A stretch of 29,793 nucleotides of DNA from a virus, in the IMG/VR virus record IMGVR_UViG_3300031785_000035, positions 1 through 29,793 of that record; one strand, written 5' to 3'. Of the stretch, positions 6,122-16,220 are shown in pieces. Under the pieces are notes generated by a model. That model worked only from the letters and a program-made list of their open reading frames with translations, was not told where the DNA came from and searched no databases. Within the stretch, counting starts at the first letter, position 1, and the number at the start of each line of letters is the position of its first letter. A program made the translations under genes and the position numbers.

Positions 6122-6916
6122 TTAAAGTGTACCGAAATCTATTTGTAAGTTGTTTCCGCTAATAGTCGCTACCTCTGTAAGGTTCTTGTTATTGCAATCT
6201 AATGCAGCAGCCAGTTCTGGACTAGGGTCAGCAGCAAGACTAGCAATACCTGAACCAGTTATTCCTACCCATGAACCGCCTGTGTAATAGTTAAGTACAT
6301 TAGCTGTTGTACTATACCAAAGATCACCAGCACTAGGACTTGATGGTTGAGAACTTGAGATTTTGTATTCGTTTGCATATCTATTAACGTCAGATATAGA
6401 ACCAGCAACAGTATTAATGTTTGTAGCATTAGAAACTGCGCTATTTATATTGCTTGCGTTAGATACCGCAGCATTAATATTAGAAGCGTTAGAAACTGCA
6501 CTATTAATGTTGGAAGCGTTAGAAGCTACACTATTAACATTAGATATACTTCCAGCAGTTGTGTTAACATTAGATATGCTTCCAGCAACTGTGTTGACAT
6601 TCGTAATGCTTCCAGCGACTGTGTTAACGTTACTAATATCGTCGGCTACTGTTGAAATATCAGTAGCACCAGATGCTGAGCTCAGTGAACTTGTTATAGA
6701 ACCTAAATCGGTTCCATGAGCAACTTGCCCAGCAACGACATTTATATCATTAAGCTGTGATGCAGATAATGTAGAGTTGGCACCAATCTCTTTGATTGTA
6801 CCACTGTCATTAACGTATAGCTTTTGTGCAGATGTATCTAGGGCAACTTCTCCATTAACAATATTACTGGTAGTTGGTGTAGACGTACCACGTTTGAGTT
6901 TAATTACCGCAGACAT
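6122..6916 (-). CDS. Tail fibre / fibre adaptor with decapeptide repeats
   Basis: A 264-residue protein. Residues 1-45 are the same adaptor-type domain as its neighbours (IKLKRGTSTPTT, GEVALDTSAQKLYVNDSG). Residues about 93-182 are nine near-perfect 10-residue repeats of the type S-I-S-N-V-N-T-V-A-G, with Asn and hydrophobic residues at fixed positions, expected to form a trimeric beta-helix or coiled stalk. The C-terminus (SSSQPSSPSAGDLWYSTTANVLNYYTGGSWVGI) resembles the phage fibre tip segment in which a printed G-D-L-W-Y motif precedes a small beta domain. The stop directly abuts the next gene start. A role as fibre stalk is inferred from composition and position. Confidence 0.75.
   Translation of the reverse strand: MSAVIKLKRGTSTPTTSNIVNGEVALDTSAQKLYVNDSGTIKEIGANSTLSASQLNDINVVAGQVAHGTDLGSITSSLSSASGATDISTVADDISNVNTVAGSITNVNTVAGSISNVNTTAGSISNVNSVASNASNINSAVSNASNINAAVSNASNINSAVSNATNINTVAGSISDVNRYANEYKISSSQPSSPSAGDLWYSTTANVLNYYTGGSWVGITGSGIASLAADPSPELAAALDCNNKNLTEVATISGNNLQIDFGTL
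6371..6642 (-). repeat. Nine tandem 30-base units coding decapeptide fibre repeats
   Basis: Nine consecutive 30-base units encode variants of S-I-S-N-V-N-T-V-A-G and N-A-S-N-I-N-S-A-V-S. The DNA units are also similar (for example TTAGAAACTGCGC/ACTATTAAT wording on the plus strand). Four to five related units occur in the gene at 8099-9475, pointing to exchange or common origin of stalk repeats between fibre genes. Confidence 0.8.
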
Positions 6917-6919
6917 AAT

Positions 6920-8095
6920 CTAAAATGTGCCTCCATCCACAGTTCCGATACGAGCTGCTGGTACTGTTCCAGAACTTAAATTACTTGCATTAAGTGAGTT
7001 AATAATGGAGCTAGTTACATAGCCAGCACCGTTTGTAAGTTGGTTATTGTTAGTAACGTTAGTTGCACCAGTAGCTATACCATTTAACTTATTAAATAAA
7101 GCTGTTGAGAAATTCTTTTGAGTTAAACCACCATCACCTACTGCAATAGCTGATGTGTAAAATGGTGCAGCCGTATTAGTTGCGCCTGCTGCTATACCAT
7201 TTAACTTATTAAATAAAGCTGTTGTGAAGTTCTTTTGTGTAAGCCCACCATCACCAACTGAGTATTCAGTGTTTGTATCTGTAGCAACGAAATTTAATTT
7301 TCCACTAGCATCATTATAAGTAACAGAAATATTAGTTTCAGTACCACCATTGACCATAGCTCCTACTATGTCTTGAACTTGCTCGTTAGTTAACTGTGTG
7401 TTTTGAGTTACATATCCAGCACCGTTAGTGATGTTGGCATTATTTAAAGAAATATTTGAAGTACCATCAAATGAAACACCAGCGATGGTTCTTGCTGTAG
7501 CAAGTTTTGTTGAGGTAGCAGAGTTTCCTGTACAAGACCCTGATGAACCAGTTACGTTTCCGGTTACATTACCAGTTACGTCTCCATCTATATTAGCTTG
7601 TAATGTACCTTTAGTTACTGTCAAGTTTCCTGTACTTGCACCAGTAAAACTACCAGTACCCATAAGGAATTTATCTGCTGATTCATCCCAACCCATAAAG
7701 GCATTTGATGAACTACCTCTTTCAATAACTACTCCAGCATCACCACTTGGTGAACCAGATGTACCGTTACCAAGTTCAAATATTTTGTCTGTAGCAACTG
7801 TGTTAGCTGTGCTAAGAGTTGTAGTTGTACCTTGAACTGTTAAGTTACCGCCAACAGTAATGTTTCCTGAGAAAGTTTTATTTCCTGCTGCTGTTTGGTT
7901 TACGTTACCAAGGTGCATAACAGCACCTTCACCGGCTATAGAAATAACTGAGGAGGCTTCTCCACTTCCATTATCTCCAAATCCGTAATATAGTTTTTTA
8001 TCTGCTTCGTTGAATGCTACTTCTGAAGGTGCTAGTGAACTAGGAGCTCCGGCAGCACCACTTGCAGATCTTTTTTTTAATCTTATTGTTGCCAT
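6920..8095 (-). CDS. Tail fibre-like structural protein
   Basis: A 391-residue protein. It begins MATIRLKKRSASGAAG, then LAPSEVAFNEADKKLYYGFGD, a divergent copy of the adaptor domain in the two following genes. The middle has Gly-Asn-Thr-rich beta repeats (FSGNITVGGNLTVQGTTTTL; GDVTGNVTGNVTGSSGS) and ATARTIAGVSFDGTSNISL, a segment widespread in phage fibres. The C-terminal third holds a duplicated VGDGGLTQKNF...LFNKLNGIA block. An A8 run lies in codons 6-9, a possible slippage spot. It sits 3 bases after the gp17-like gene, so it is probably a distal fibre or second receptor-binding component. Confidence 0.75.
   Translation of the reverse strand: MATIRLKKRSASGAAGAPSSLAPSEVAFNEADKKLYYGFGDNGSGEASSVISIAGEGAVMHLGNVNQTAAGNKTFSGNITVGGNLTVQGTTTTLSTANTVATDKIFELGNGTSGSPSGDAGVVIERGSSSNAFMGWDESADKFLMGTGSFTGASTGNLTVTKGTLQANIDGDVTGNVTGNVTGSSGSCTGNSATSTKLATARTIAGVSFDGTSNISLNNANITNGAGYVTQNTQLTNEQVQDIVGAMVNGGTETNISVTYNDASGKLNFVATDTNTEYSVGDGGLTQKNFTTALFNKLNGIAAGATNTAAPFYTSAIAVGDGGLTQKNFSTALFNKLNGIATGATNVTNNNQLTNGAGYVTSSIINSLNASNLSSGTVPAARIGTVDGGTF
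7058..7261 (-). repeat. Direct repeat of an approximately 84-base fibre segment
   Basis: Two copies, 7178-7261 and 7058-7141, lie 120 bases apart and encode V-G-D-G-G-L-T-Q-K-N-F-(T/S)-T-A-L-F-N-K-L-N-G-I-A-(A/T)-G-A-T-N. DNA identity is high, with scattered silent changes, so the duplication is old enough to have diverged but is still a substrate for recombination that would shorten or lengthen the fibre. Confidence 0.8.
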
Positions 8096-8098
8096 TTT

Positions 8099-9475
8099 TT
8101 AAAAGTTACCTCCAGTAACTAAAGTGTTTTTAGTGGTGGTGGTGTCCGCTTTGAACTGTGTACCGTCGTAGTAAACAACAGAACCAGTAGTTTTGTTTGA
8201 CGAATCTACTTGAAACAATGTCCCAGATTCTATTGAATTTGCTACATCTTTTACGTCTTGGATATTATCTGCGACTGTATTGATGTCGTTTCCGGGATTG
8301 CCAGTAGTAAGTGGGTTAGTAATAAAACCAAGATCAGTTGTTAATGAAGTTAATTCTCCAGAAACAAGGTTAATGTTACTTTCGTTATTAACTACCTTAT
8401 CAATGTTTGTTTGGTTTGATACAGCAGCATTGATGTTTGATAGATTAGAATTAACATTATTTATGTTTGTAATGTTTGAAGCAACTGTATGTACTTCTGT
8501 TGCTTTTGCTACTAATCTATGGAATGCGTATGTATGGTCTGTAGATGTTGTTTCTACTAAGAAACCAAACCCTTGAGGTATAGTCTCGGTTACGCCTGTA
8601 ATAACGACAGGCTTACCAGTTCCTCTACCATTTGCAATAGTGACTGTTCCGGAGCTGGGTGTAAGAGCTGTTGATGCAGCTTGTACAGACACAATAGTGC
8701 CGTTCCCATCATTGATATCCGGGTTAGCGTCGGGAAAAGATGTTTCATTTGTTAGTGGTACAAAGCCTCCAACTTCTTCTATAAGGTCAATTATGCGTGC
8801 ATTTATAGCAGCAGTAGTAGCTACAAAATTATCTGAGCTAGACCATGCAGTTCCGCTAGATATTGTTTCACTAGAGTCTTGTCTAAAATACCTTGCGTCA
8901 GATTCTGTTTCTGTAAAGTATCTACCATCAAGAGTTCCAGTCGCTAGGTCGTCTGCTGTGATCGACCCATTAACAATATTATTTGAGTTTACCGTTATAG
9001 CACTAGGTAATAAACCTGTAGCTAATTTAGCAAACGGTATAGCTGCACTATCACTTATGTCATCACCAACAATAGTTCCGTCTTTAATTTTAACAGAGGT
9101 AATAACTCCATCTCTAATCTCGTGAGCTGCAACTTGGTTCCTACTTTCTTGGATACCATGTCTAATCAGTTGATCTAGTTTATTTAAGTCTCTAGCTTTA
9201 ATGGAGTTTCCGGGCACAAATGTTACAGCCGGGTTAGTTACGGCTGTTCTACTATATATATGTAAACTTTTACCGTTCTGATTATCGCCAAATGTTATTG
9301 AGGTTGCATTGTTTGCAATATTATATTGTCCTGTAGATGGTGTGCTTGAATTAGTAAATGTTAACTCATCACCTCCATCCACTCTGACTTTAACGTCAGT
9401 TTCATTGATGTATTGTACGCTGAAACCAATAGTAGTACCAGTTCCAGTCTTGTATTCTTCAGTTGTAGTTGCCAT
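8099..9475 (-). CDS. Tail fibre, T7 gp17-like N-terminal domain
   Basis: A 458-residue protein whose first about 120 residues follow the T7 gp17 tail-attachment domain: MATTTEEYKTGTGTTIGFSV, DVKVRVDG, a turn-rich strand set, VTNPAVTFVPGNSIKARDLN and then a helix (LDQLIRHGIQESRNQVAAHE). In T7 this domain docks the fibre to the gatekeeper/nozzle interface. The rest is beta-rich, with four to five decapeptide stalk repeats (VASNITNINN, VNSNLSNINA, AVSNQTNIDK) near residues 330-375. At 458 residues it is shorter than T7 gp17 (553) and lacks an obvious tip domain, so the following fibre genes probably supply the distal parts. Confidence 0.85.
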   Translation of the reverse strand: MATTTEEYKTGTGTTIGFSVQYINETDVKVRVDGGDELTFTNSSTPSTGQYNIANNATSITFGDNQNGKSLHIYSRTAVTNPAVTFVPGNSIKARDLNKLDQLIRHGIQESRNQVAAHEIRDGVITSVKIKDGTIVGDDISDSAAIPFAKLATGLLPSAITVNSNNIVNGSITADDLATGTLDGRYFTETESDARYFRQDSSETISSGTAWSSSDNFVATTAAINARIIDLIEEVGGFVPLTNETSFPDANPDINDGNGTIVSVQAASTALTPSSGTVTIANGRGTGKPVVITGVTETIPQGFGFLVETTSTDHTYAFHRLVAKATEVHTVASNITNINNVNSNLSNINAAVSNQTNIDKVVNNESNINLVSGELTSLTTDLGFITNPLTTGNPGNDINTVADNIQDVKDVANSIESGTLFQVDSSNKTTGSVVYYDGTQFKADTTTTKNTLVTGGNF

Positions 9476-9500
9476 TTATCTTTGGGATAAACGGGTGGAT

Positions 9501-12500
9501 TTACTTAGGTATCTCAAGCATTTTATCTATAGTGTCTTGGTTAGCACTTCTATTTTTTAGCTTTTGATTCCTTTCTTCGAGTAACAACTTTTGGACGTCG
9601 TTATCGTTTTTAAGGCTTGCCCAAGCTCGTTTCTTAGCTCGGTCAAACGTTCTTGCAATTTTTTTGTAGTGGGGGAATGATTTAGGTTCAACATCAGCCA
9701 ATCCATTTTTACGGTGCCATTGCATTTCTGCAAGTGATATCTGCATATTTTCTGACTTAGCCATTTCATCAAACTTAGCTAGTAAGTTTTGTTCACCTAT
9801 AGCTTTCTGGAACATTGATCTGACCTTTGGACTGTCAGATAGATCTGTTCCATCTGGAGCTGTATATGTAGAGGTTCTCATGTCATAGCCACTGTTAAAT
9901 AGAAACTCTCTACCTTCTGAGTAATCTAAGTTAAAGTTAACAGGTGAGAACGCATTAAACATACGAGTAATAAAATCGTGATCTTTAATAGGTTTACCAG
10001 TTAATATATCGTACTTGATAGGTAGTGGGTCTGTTGCTATGTTCTCAGTTATTAAGTTTCTGTTTCTTATAGAACTTTGTAAATCAGAACCTAGCTCTCT
10101 TGTATATGGTGTTAGTACTTTACCTATCTCATTTCTAAGACCAGATAAAGGTACTGTGTTATTCATTAGACCAGCAATGATTCTATTAGACTGTCCGGGT
10201 TGACCAGAAAATAGATCGACGAATGACTGCATACCAGCTAGATAGGACTTACTTGTAACTGTACTTCCCATTGCCATAGCTAGTTTTAATAATCTATCTT
10301 CAGCCCATTCCTCACCCATTAACTGTTGGTGATCTCCTATATCTCCTACTAATGCAAGTATTTGGTTGTATGGTTCAAAGGCATCATAATTAACCCAGAC
10401 GTCACCAAGTTTTATAGTCCTTGGTTTCCATCCCATGTCTAACCATGCTTGTCTTTGCTTTCTATCTGTTGGTCCATTACCATGTAAGTTACCACTAAGA
10501 TATGCCATAGATGCCATACTTATAGCAGCAGAACCAATAGCTAATCTACCATTTTGTATAGCTTTAGCATTCATCAAATCCTGTGGTGTTTTTATACCAT
10601 ACTGTAGTAGATCAGAAAGATCATCTCCGGGTTTTGCTTTAGCTATCATGTTAAACTCTTTAACAAAGAAGTTAAAACCGGGAGTATGTTTAGCAGTTAA
10701 TGCTAATCCGTTAACACCTGTTCTAGCAAATAGGAAGAAAGGTCTAGCCCATGGTGCTTCGTCAAATGCTTTAGCCAAACTTTTACTGAAACCTGTTAAG
10801 TCTTGAGTCAATGTAGCTTCTCTTCTACTGAAGTCAGCCATCTCGTCAGCTAAAGTACCATCAGGTTTGAAGATCTGTTGTTGAAATAAATCTTCTTGAT
10901 TCTTAAAAAATGTCTGATCTAGGTTACTAAAGTTACCATCAGGTAATCTATCAGCAGCAGCTAGAAATGCTTTTTCTCTAGCTCTAGCTCTACCTATCAT
11001 TAGTGCAAAGGTATCGTCAGTAGCTGCCATAATCTTAGTAGAGTATGTAAGAAGACTACTATCATTCAACCCTCTAACCATGTTAGCTGTACGATATAAC
11101 GCCTTATCTACTGTATTTCCTCTTGTTTCTGCCCAATGTCCATACATTTGCCATTGGTCATCTAGTTTATTTCTCTCTACAAATCTAGTTTTCATTGTAG
11201 ATAATTCACCAGCCCAGTAACTATTTAATCTTTTTTTAAAATATGTAAATGCTTCTGGTACCATTTCACGCATTGAGTTAAGAGAAGCTAATGCAGCTCT
11301 AGTTATAGTTGCATCACCTTTCATTAAACCACCCATAGCCATAGCCATAGGTCTGGTAAATGCTGCGGTAGATGTACCCATGATTGCACGTACTGATGTT
11401 TTAGGTCCTGATAGAACACTATGAGTAAACATAGTACCCATCTCTCTCAAGAATGCACCAGTCTTTTTCTTATCACCAGCAAATGTACCACCTCTCATTT
11501 TCTTACGCATAAATACGTCAAGATCATCTAGTGTGTGCACACCGTCAGCCATAGATATACCTTCAAATATAGTCTTAAATACTTCGTCACCGTCTTGTTC
11601 AGTAGTCATTTGTAGAGCTGTACGGAACGCATCTACACTTTCTTTTACATCTTTTTTTATTGCTTCTTTAAACTCTTGAGGTGTTTTTCTTATACGTGCA
11701 TCACCAAATTCTGAAAACATTTGTGATACTTCAGAACTAGATATTTTTCTTAGTTCTAATCCAGCTAAAAGTTTTTCAACCATTTGTTGAGCTGGACCAT
11801 CAATATCATTTACGTCAACTATGTTAGCTAGTTCTCTAGCAGTAATACCAGCATCTCTTATGTCATTAAACAAAGAAGTATTAACCATGTCTAATGCTTT
11901 TGCATATCTAGGTTGTATAAATTTACCAACTGTTTTTCCTGCTTCATCCTTAACTGGTATTGATGATTTAGTAAGTTTCTTAAAGAACTGTGCTGTAGTT
12001 ACATCACTTGTATTTCTACCTTCATAGATTGATCTAAACATATCAAGATCTTCACCTATACTTTCTTGTAAAGTTTTACCTTGACGTTTAGCAGTCTCTT
12101 CTAGTTGTTTAATAAATCCTTGACTTCTAAAATTACCAAGAACTTCTTTTATAACTTTTTCTGTTTCACCTGTTCCTTGAGCCATTCTACTAATCTGAGT
12201 GTTAGAAAGCATAGAATCTGTACTACCTTCTTCTGCACCCCATTCAGTTTTCATACGCTTCATAGACTTGTCAACATCTGAAGCGGTGCTGTTAGAAGTT
12301 GTAGCTCCTTGCCAAGGGTCAGCAATAGGTTCGTTCTTTGGTGCTCTAAAACCAGAGTCTTTCATCTGTGATTTAGCTTGTTCTCTTTTCTGTACTTCTA
12401 TACTATCTAGTCTAGACTTTCTAAACTCGTCAAACTTAGATCTAATTGCAGCAATGTCTTCTCCTGCTGCTGCCTTTAGTTCACCTTTAGCATCATACAC

Positions 12501-13364
12501 TCTTTTAGCTGCATCACCTATTTCTTTACCAGCTTTTATTCCAGTATCAGCTACAACCTTTGCACCTGTTTTACCTTGTCTAAGTAACAACTCAGCTAGT
12601 GGTGTGATTTTAAATATAGTTGCATCAAACACAGCACCTATACCCATACCTTCTACAATATGTCTAAGTTTATTTAATGCAGGATGGTCTGTATCTTTGG
12701 TAGTAAGAGGTGTATCTATCCAACCATAGTGTTTTGTAAGAGTACCAAGTAAATTATCTTGTGATTCATTTTTAGAAGCAAGGTCATAACGTAAACCAAG
12801 TAAAGCACCTTTCTTAAGTTCTTTAGCTAGTGTAGTTGTTTTTTTTATTTTATCAAGTTTTGACGCAGCAGTAACAGCTTTAGTTCCAACTGATAAACCT
12901 TGTACAGCTTTACCAATACCACCTGTTACAGCGATAGTACCAACAACATCTGTAGCACCTCTGACTAGACCACCCCACCATGTTTTAGTTTCAATAGGGT
13001 CGCCGTCGCCATACATAAATTGGTCCCATTCTGTCTGATATCCTTCATCAGTTTTTGACTCCTCTGCCATCTCTCCATTGAAAAAGTCAATAACTCTTTC
13101 TGGAGCAGTGATGATATTAGAAGCTATGTCTCTAGCACCAGCTCCTAAACCTATTAAAGTGTCAGCAGCATAGTCTTTTGCTGTAGGACCTTCAGGTTTA
13201 GCTTCTTCAGGTACAACCTCTTCAGGCTCTTCCTGTACTGGGTCAACTATACCATTTTCTATATCAGCAGCTTCAATATTTTGTACTGCCTTTTGTGTGT
13301 CCTCTTCGGACATCCCTGTACCAGAGATTCCTATCTCTAGTGTAGGGTCAAATTCTTCATTCAT
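9501..13364 (-). CDS. Internal virion protein D (T7 gp16-like)
   Basis: From the ATG at 13364 this gives 1287 residues, close to 1318 in T7 gp16, which is ejected and lines the DNA channel across the cell envelope. The N-terminus is acidic ([17 protein letters not shown]) rather than a lytic transglycosylase; I find no catalytic Glu with SLT-type surroundings in the first 250 residues. Further in are Gly/Ala-rich hydrophobic segments ([39 protein letters not shown]) and a segment [17 protein letters not shown] (about residue 635) typical of marine T7-like gp16. The C-terminus is Lys/Arg-rich. A GTG nine bases upstream (13373) is an alternative start; neither has a clear ribosome binding site. 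Confidence 0.85.
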   Translation of the reverse strand: MNEEFDPTLEIGISGTGMSEEDTQKAVQNIEAADIENGIVDPVQEEPEEVVPEEAKPEGPTAKDYAADTLIGLGAGARDIASNIITAPERVIDFFNGEMAEESKTDEGYQTEWDQFMYGDGDPIETKTWWGGLVRGATDVVGTIAVTGGIGKAVQGLSVGTKAVTAASKLDKIKKTTTLAKELKKGALLGLRYDLASKNESQDNLLGTLTKHYGWIDTPLTTKDTDHPALNKLRHIVEGMGIGAVFDATIFKITPLAELLLRQGKTGAKVVADTGIKAGKEIGDAAKRVYDAKGELKAAAGEDIAAIRSKFDEFRKSRLDSIEVQKREQAKSQMKDSGFRAPKNEPIADPWQGATTSNSTASDVDKSMKRMKTEWGAEEGSTDSMLSNTQISRMAQGTGETEKVIKEVLGNFRSQGFIKQLEETAKRQGKTLQESIGEDLDMFRSIYEGRNTSDVTTAQFFKKLTKSSIPVKDEAGKTVGKFIQPRYAKALDMVNTSLFNDIRDAGITARELANIVDVNDIDGPAQQMVEKLLAGLELRKISSSEVSQMFSEFGDARIRKTPQEFKEAIKKDVKESVDAFRTALQMTTEQDGDEVFKTIFEGISMADGVHTLDDLDVFMRKKMRGGTFAGDKKKTGAFLREMGTMFTHSVLSGPKTSVRAIMGTSTAAFTRPMAMAMGGLMKGDATITRAALASLNSMREMVPEAFTYFKKRLNSYWAGELSTMKTRFVERNKLDDQWQMYGHWAETRGNTVDKALYRTANMVRGLNDSSLLTYSTKIMAATDDTFALMIGRARAREKAFLAAADRLPDGNFSNLDQTFFKNQEDLFQQQIFKPDGTLADEMADFSRREATLTQDLTGFSKSLAKAFDEAPWARPFFLFARTGVNGLALTAKHTPGFNFFVKEFNMIAKAKPGDDLSDLLQYGIKTPQDLMNAKAIQNGRLAIGSAAISMASMAYLSGNLHGNGPTDRKQRQAWLDMGWKPRTIKLGDVWVNYDAFEPYNQILALVGDIGDHQQLMGEEWAEDRLLKLAMAMGSTVTSKSYLAGMQSFVDLFSGQPGQSNRIIAGLMNNTVPLSGLRNEIGKVLTPYTRELGSDLQSSIRNRNLITENIATDPLPIKYDILTGKPIKDHDFITRMFNAFSPVNFNLDYSEGREFLFNSGYDMRTSTYTAPDGTDLSDSPKVRSMFQKAIGEQNLLAKFDEMAKSENMQISLAEMQWHRKNGLADVEPKSFPHYKKIARTFDRAKKRAWASLKNDNDVQKLLLEERNQKLKNRSANQDTIDKMLEIPK

Positions 13365-13410
13365 AGTTACCACGGTAATTGTAGCCTAAGAAAAGGCTAG
13401 TAATCCGCAG

Positions 13411-15468
13411 TTACTGGTCCTTTCTCATTAAGCCTTTTTTATTATAAATAGAAGTTTTTACGTTCTGTTCACCCTGTCCTTCGTCTTCAAGTCTTGCTCT
13501 TGTTATACGAGAACGTGTAGGGAATTTGTAAATAAGATTTAATATTTTATCGTTTTTCGTATTTTCTTTAGGTTTGTCTTTTACCTCTTCTCCATAAAAC
13601 TGTAACTGTGAGTTAGCTAAGTCAATAGGATTAATTCCCATCCTCATAGCTAGGTCACGATAATAGTCTGGTATATCTCTAGACTGTTTTAATGGTGTTT
13701 TACTCCACATCAACAACTCTTGCTGTGATTCTCTATCAGCATTAATTTTTTGTTTTCTCCATTGACCATTAGCAGATTGTTTCATACCTTTCTGAATACT
13801 TCTACTATATGTATTATCTGATGGGTCAAGACTAGGATTCATCAGAGCATCTACAGTTCTTTCATCATTTAACACTTCTACTACAGCAGCTTGACCAGCT
13901 TTCATACCATCTTCAGGTCTACCTACAATCTGACCATCTCTTACAGTAGCTTGTTTGTAAGCACTATTAAATACTTCTTCTAGACCAGCATATAAATTTA
14001 GCCACTCTACTGAAGCAGTTTCTGTACTTCCAAATGTATCTCCTGTTCCTCTGTCAGTGTATGCCTTTAAAAATTTAGCTGCTTTGTCATGTAAATCTGT
14101 TCCCGGTACGAGTGCACCTGAAGTAAGTATTTTATCTTTGTATTTATTAAACACTTCAGTACTTACATTTTCCATCTCAAAATCATACACACCACCTTGG
14201 TAGCGTATAGATTGTGCAATCATATCTTCTGCAACATCGTCAGGTAAATGACCTTTCAAGGCATCTGATAATTCTATAGGTACATATCCATCATACTTAT
14301 CTTTGTACATAGCGTACATCTGTGCCTTCTGCTCGTTAGTAGGAGCTTCCATACTTTTTATAACATCTAAATCCGCAGCTATACTTGCTTCTTTTTTCTC
14401 TTCTCTAGCAGCAGCACCTTGTTTAGCAGCGTCAGCTAGTTCTCCTTCTAAACCACTCCATTCCTTCCAAGAACCCATAGTCTTAGTAGAACCATCACGA
14501 GCTGTTATTTCGTGATTAACTATAGACATAGCTTCTGTATATGAAATAGCATCTTGACTAACTAGATTAATTAGGTTCTCTTTAAATGCTGTTCTACCAG
14601 CACCTATAGTAGTCCTGTTTCTAGCTGCATATCTAGCAGCCCAGTCATGTGCTAATTGATGTCCATCTTCAGGATTAGCAGTAACAAAACCAGTCTGTAT
14701 CATTCTACTGTCAGAAGCTGCTACTTCTGCTTGGTAGTTAGCTTCTCTTTCTACAGCTTGTTTCTTACGTCTAGCATCATCAAACTTATCTATTTCTGGT
14801 TTGACAACAGTAGCTACCATTGCTGGATTTAATCCTGCAAACTGTTTAGCATACTCAAACTTAATCTTTGTATCTAAAGCTGCCTGTTCTTGTGGTGATA
14901 GGTTGTCCTTATGTCCAAGTTCTGTACGTTCACCATTTCTAAATACTTCTATCTTTGTAGTTTCGTAAGCCTGATATACGTATTGATCGTAGTCTTTAGC
15001 TTTGTTCAAAGCATATTGTTCTGCGACCATATACCTTTCCCAACCAGACATCTTACGAAATTCTTGAGCGGTGATACTGTCACCGGTTTCGGCTTCTAGT
15101 TTAGCTGAAAACTCTTGTAAAGCTATATCATCTTCAAATAGCATTTCTTTCTCACCTCTAAACTGTGCTTCCAGTTCTGGGCTGACACCTTTAGTAAGAA
15201 TGTCAAGAGCTATTTCTGCTTCTCTATCTTGTCTATATTTTTCTTGTTTTTTCTGTAAGTAATCACCAAACGTAGAGGATAGATCAGCTAATCCTTGATA
15301 CATTTTAGCATCATTTCTTAGCTTATCTTCACCTACTTGTTGTAATTGTCTAAAATACTTCTCTTCGTTTGCTTGTATTTCTCTGTCAGATTTTTCCTGT
15401 TCGGGAATGATGTCCACGATTTCTTCAGGGGTAACTGACTGACCCGATATATTATATTGTGGAATCAT
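13411..15468 (-). CDS. Internal virion protein C (T7 gp15-like)
   Basis: A 685-residue, mostly helical, charged protein (T7 gp15 is 747). The order gp13-gp14-gp15-gp16 is preserved and is the main evidence. The N-terminus has long charged helices (EEKYFRQLQQVGEDKLRNDA, YLQKKQEKYRQDREAEI). In T7, gp15 forms a core ring and part of the periplasmic ejection tunnel with gp16. No enzymatic motif is visible. It starts 2 bases after the gp14 stop. Confidence 0.85.
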   Translation of the reverse strand: MIPQYNISGQSVTPEEIVDIIPEQEKSDREIQANEEKYFRQLQQVGEDKLRNDAKMYQGLADLSSTFGDYLQKKQEKYRQDREAEIALDILTKGVSPELEAQFRGEKEMLFEDDIALQEFSAKLEAETGDSITAQEFRKMSGWERYMVAEQYALNKAKDYDQYVYQAYETTKIEVFRNGERTELGHKDNLSPQEQAALDTKIKFEYAKQFAGLNPAMVATVVKPEIDKFDDARRKKQAVEREANYQAEVAASDSRMIQTGFVTANPEDGHQLAHDWAARYAARNRTTIGAGRTAFKENLINLVSQDAISYTEAMSIVNHEITARDGSTKTMGSWKEWSGLEGELADAAKQGAAAREEKKEASIAADLDVIKSMEAPTNEQKAQMYAMYKDKYDGYVPIELSDALKGHLPDDVAEDMIAQSIRYQGGVYDFEMENVSTEVFNKYKDKILTSGALVPGTDLHDKAAKFLKAYTDRGTGDTFGSTETASVEWLNLYAGLEEVFNSAYKQATVRDGQIVGRPEDGMKAGQAAVVEVLNDERTVDALMNPSLDPSDNTYSRSIQKGMKQSANGQWRKQKINADRESQQELLMWSKTPLKQSRDIPDYYRDLAMRMGINPIDLANSQLQFYGEEVKDKPKENTKNDKILNLIYKFPTRSRITRARLEDEGQGEQNVKTSIYNKKGLMRKDQ

Positions 15469-15470
15469 AT

Positions 15471-16220
15471 TTAATAACTCTGGAATGTTCTAATAGTATG
15501 ACCAAAGGTAGGGTCAACAGTAGCAGTATAAGGCATACCTCCTGCAAATCCGCTACTAGCAATTTGAGCTGGTGGCGTACTTCCGGGACCCATAGTGTTT
15601 TTAGGCATACCATCTAGACCAGCACCTAGTGCTTGTCCCATACCCATCATTAATGTTAAACCTACGTTCTCCATTTGTGGTGGTGGGGGAGCAAAGTCTT
15701 GTACAGGTGCTATAGCTACTTTACCAAATGATCTATTGAGCTGTGTCTTGAGCTGTCTATTAACATCTCCCATAGCTTCTTTAGCATCAAACCTAGCTGT
15801 AGCTAACGCTCTAGATCTCATAGCCTGTCCTATACCAAAGTTAGCTTGGTTTTGTAGCAACTGTCTAGCTACAGACTTACCTCTAATTCCACGCTCGGCA
15901 GCAGATACTTCAATGTTACCTTCGTTCTGTAACATCTTCTTAAAGTCTTCTTGGTTCTGGAGGATAGCCATGGACCTAGCATTATTTAATTGTATTTGTG
16001 TTCTAGTATATGCACGTTGAGCTGCTATATTTGCTAGATCAACTTCTTGCTCGAACTGTACTTTCTTAGATTGATAAGTACTTCTTGTCTGCATCCACTT
16101 ACGTTCACGAACCTTAAGTTGATGCTGATACATTTTGCGCTTATGCGCGTTATTTGCGGACGCTTGAGCTGCTCCGCCTATTGCGGATACTGCTGGTCCT
16201 ATCGCTGCTGGACTGCACAC
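15471..16220 (-). CDS. Internal virion protein B (T7 gp14-like)
   Basis: I choose the GTG at 16220, giving 249 residues beginning M-C-S-P-A-A-I-G-P-A-V; T7 gp14 also begins M-C followed by Ala/Ile-rich residues. An AGAG lies 7 bases before this GTG, whereas the TTG at 16226 would be too close. After a hydrophobic N-terminal segment (about 1-20) comes a long coiled region (KRKMYQHQLKVRERKW through LQNQEDFKKML), then a Gly/Pro/Met-rich C-terminus. In T7, gp14 inserts in the outer membrane on ejection. The start overlaps the gp13 end by 71 bases. Confidence 0.85.
   Translation of the reverse strand: MCSPAAIGPAVSAIGGAAQASANNAHKRKMYQHQLKVRERKWMQTRSTYQSKKVQFEQEVDLANIAAQRAYTRTQIQLNNARSMAILQNQEDFKKMLQNEGNIEVSAAERGIRGKSVARQLLQNQANFGIGQAMRSRALATARFDAKEAMGDVNRQLKTQLNRSFGKVAIAPVQDFAPPPPQMENVGLTLMMGMGQALGAGLDGMPKNTMGPGSTPPAQIASSGFAGGMPYTATVDPTFGHTIRTFQSY

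Noticed and set aside
12199-12729. Plus-strand ORF of 176 codons, and similar ones at 26330-26842, 8640-9125 and 10435-10806
   Set aside because: They are antisense to clearly real virion genes, have no recognisable domains, and have composition expected of mirrored codons.
13382-13399. TAGCCT/AGGCTA stem between gp15 and gp16 as a terminator
   Set aside because: Only six pairs with a 6-base loop and no T-run on the minus strand; at most a weak stem in the gp16 leader.
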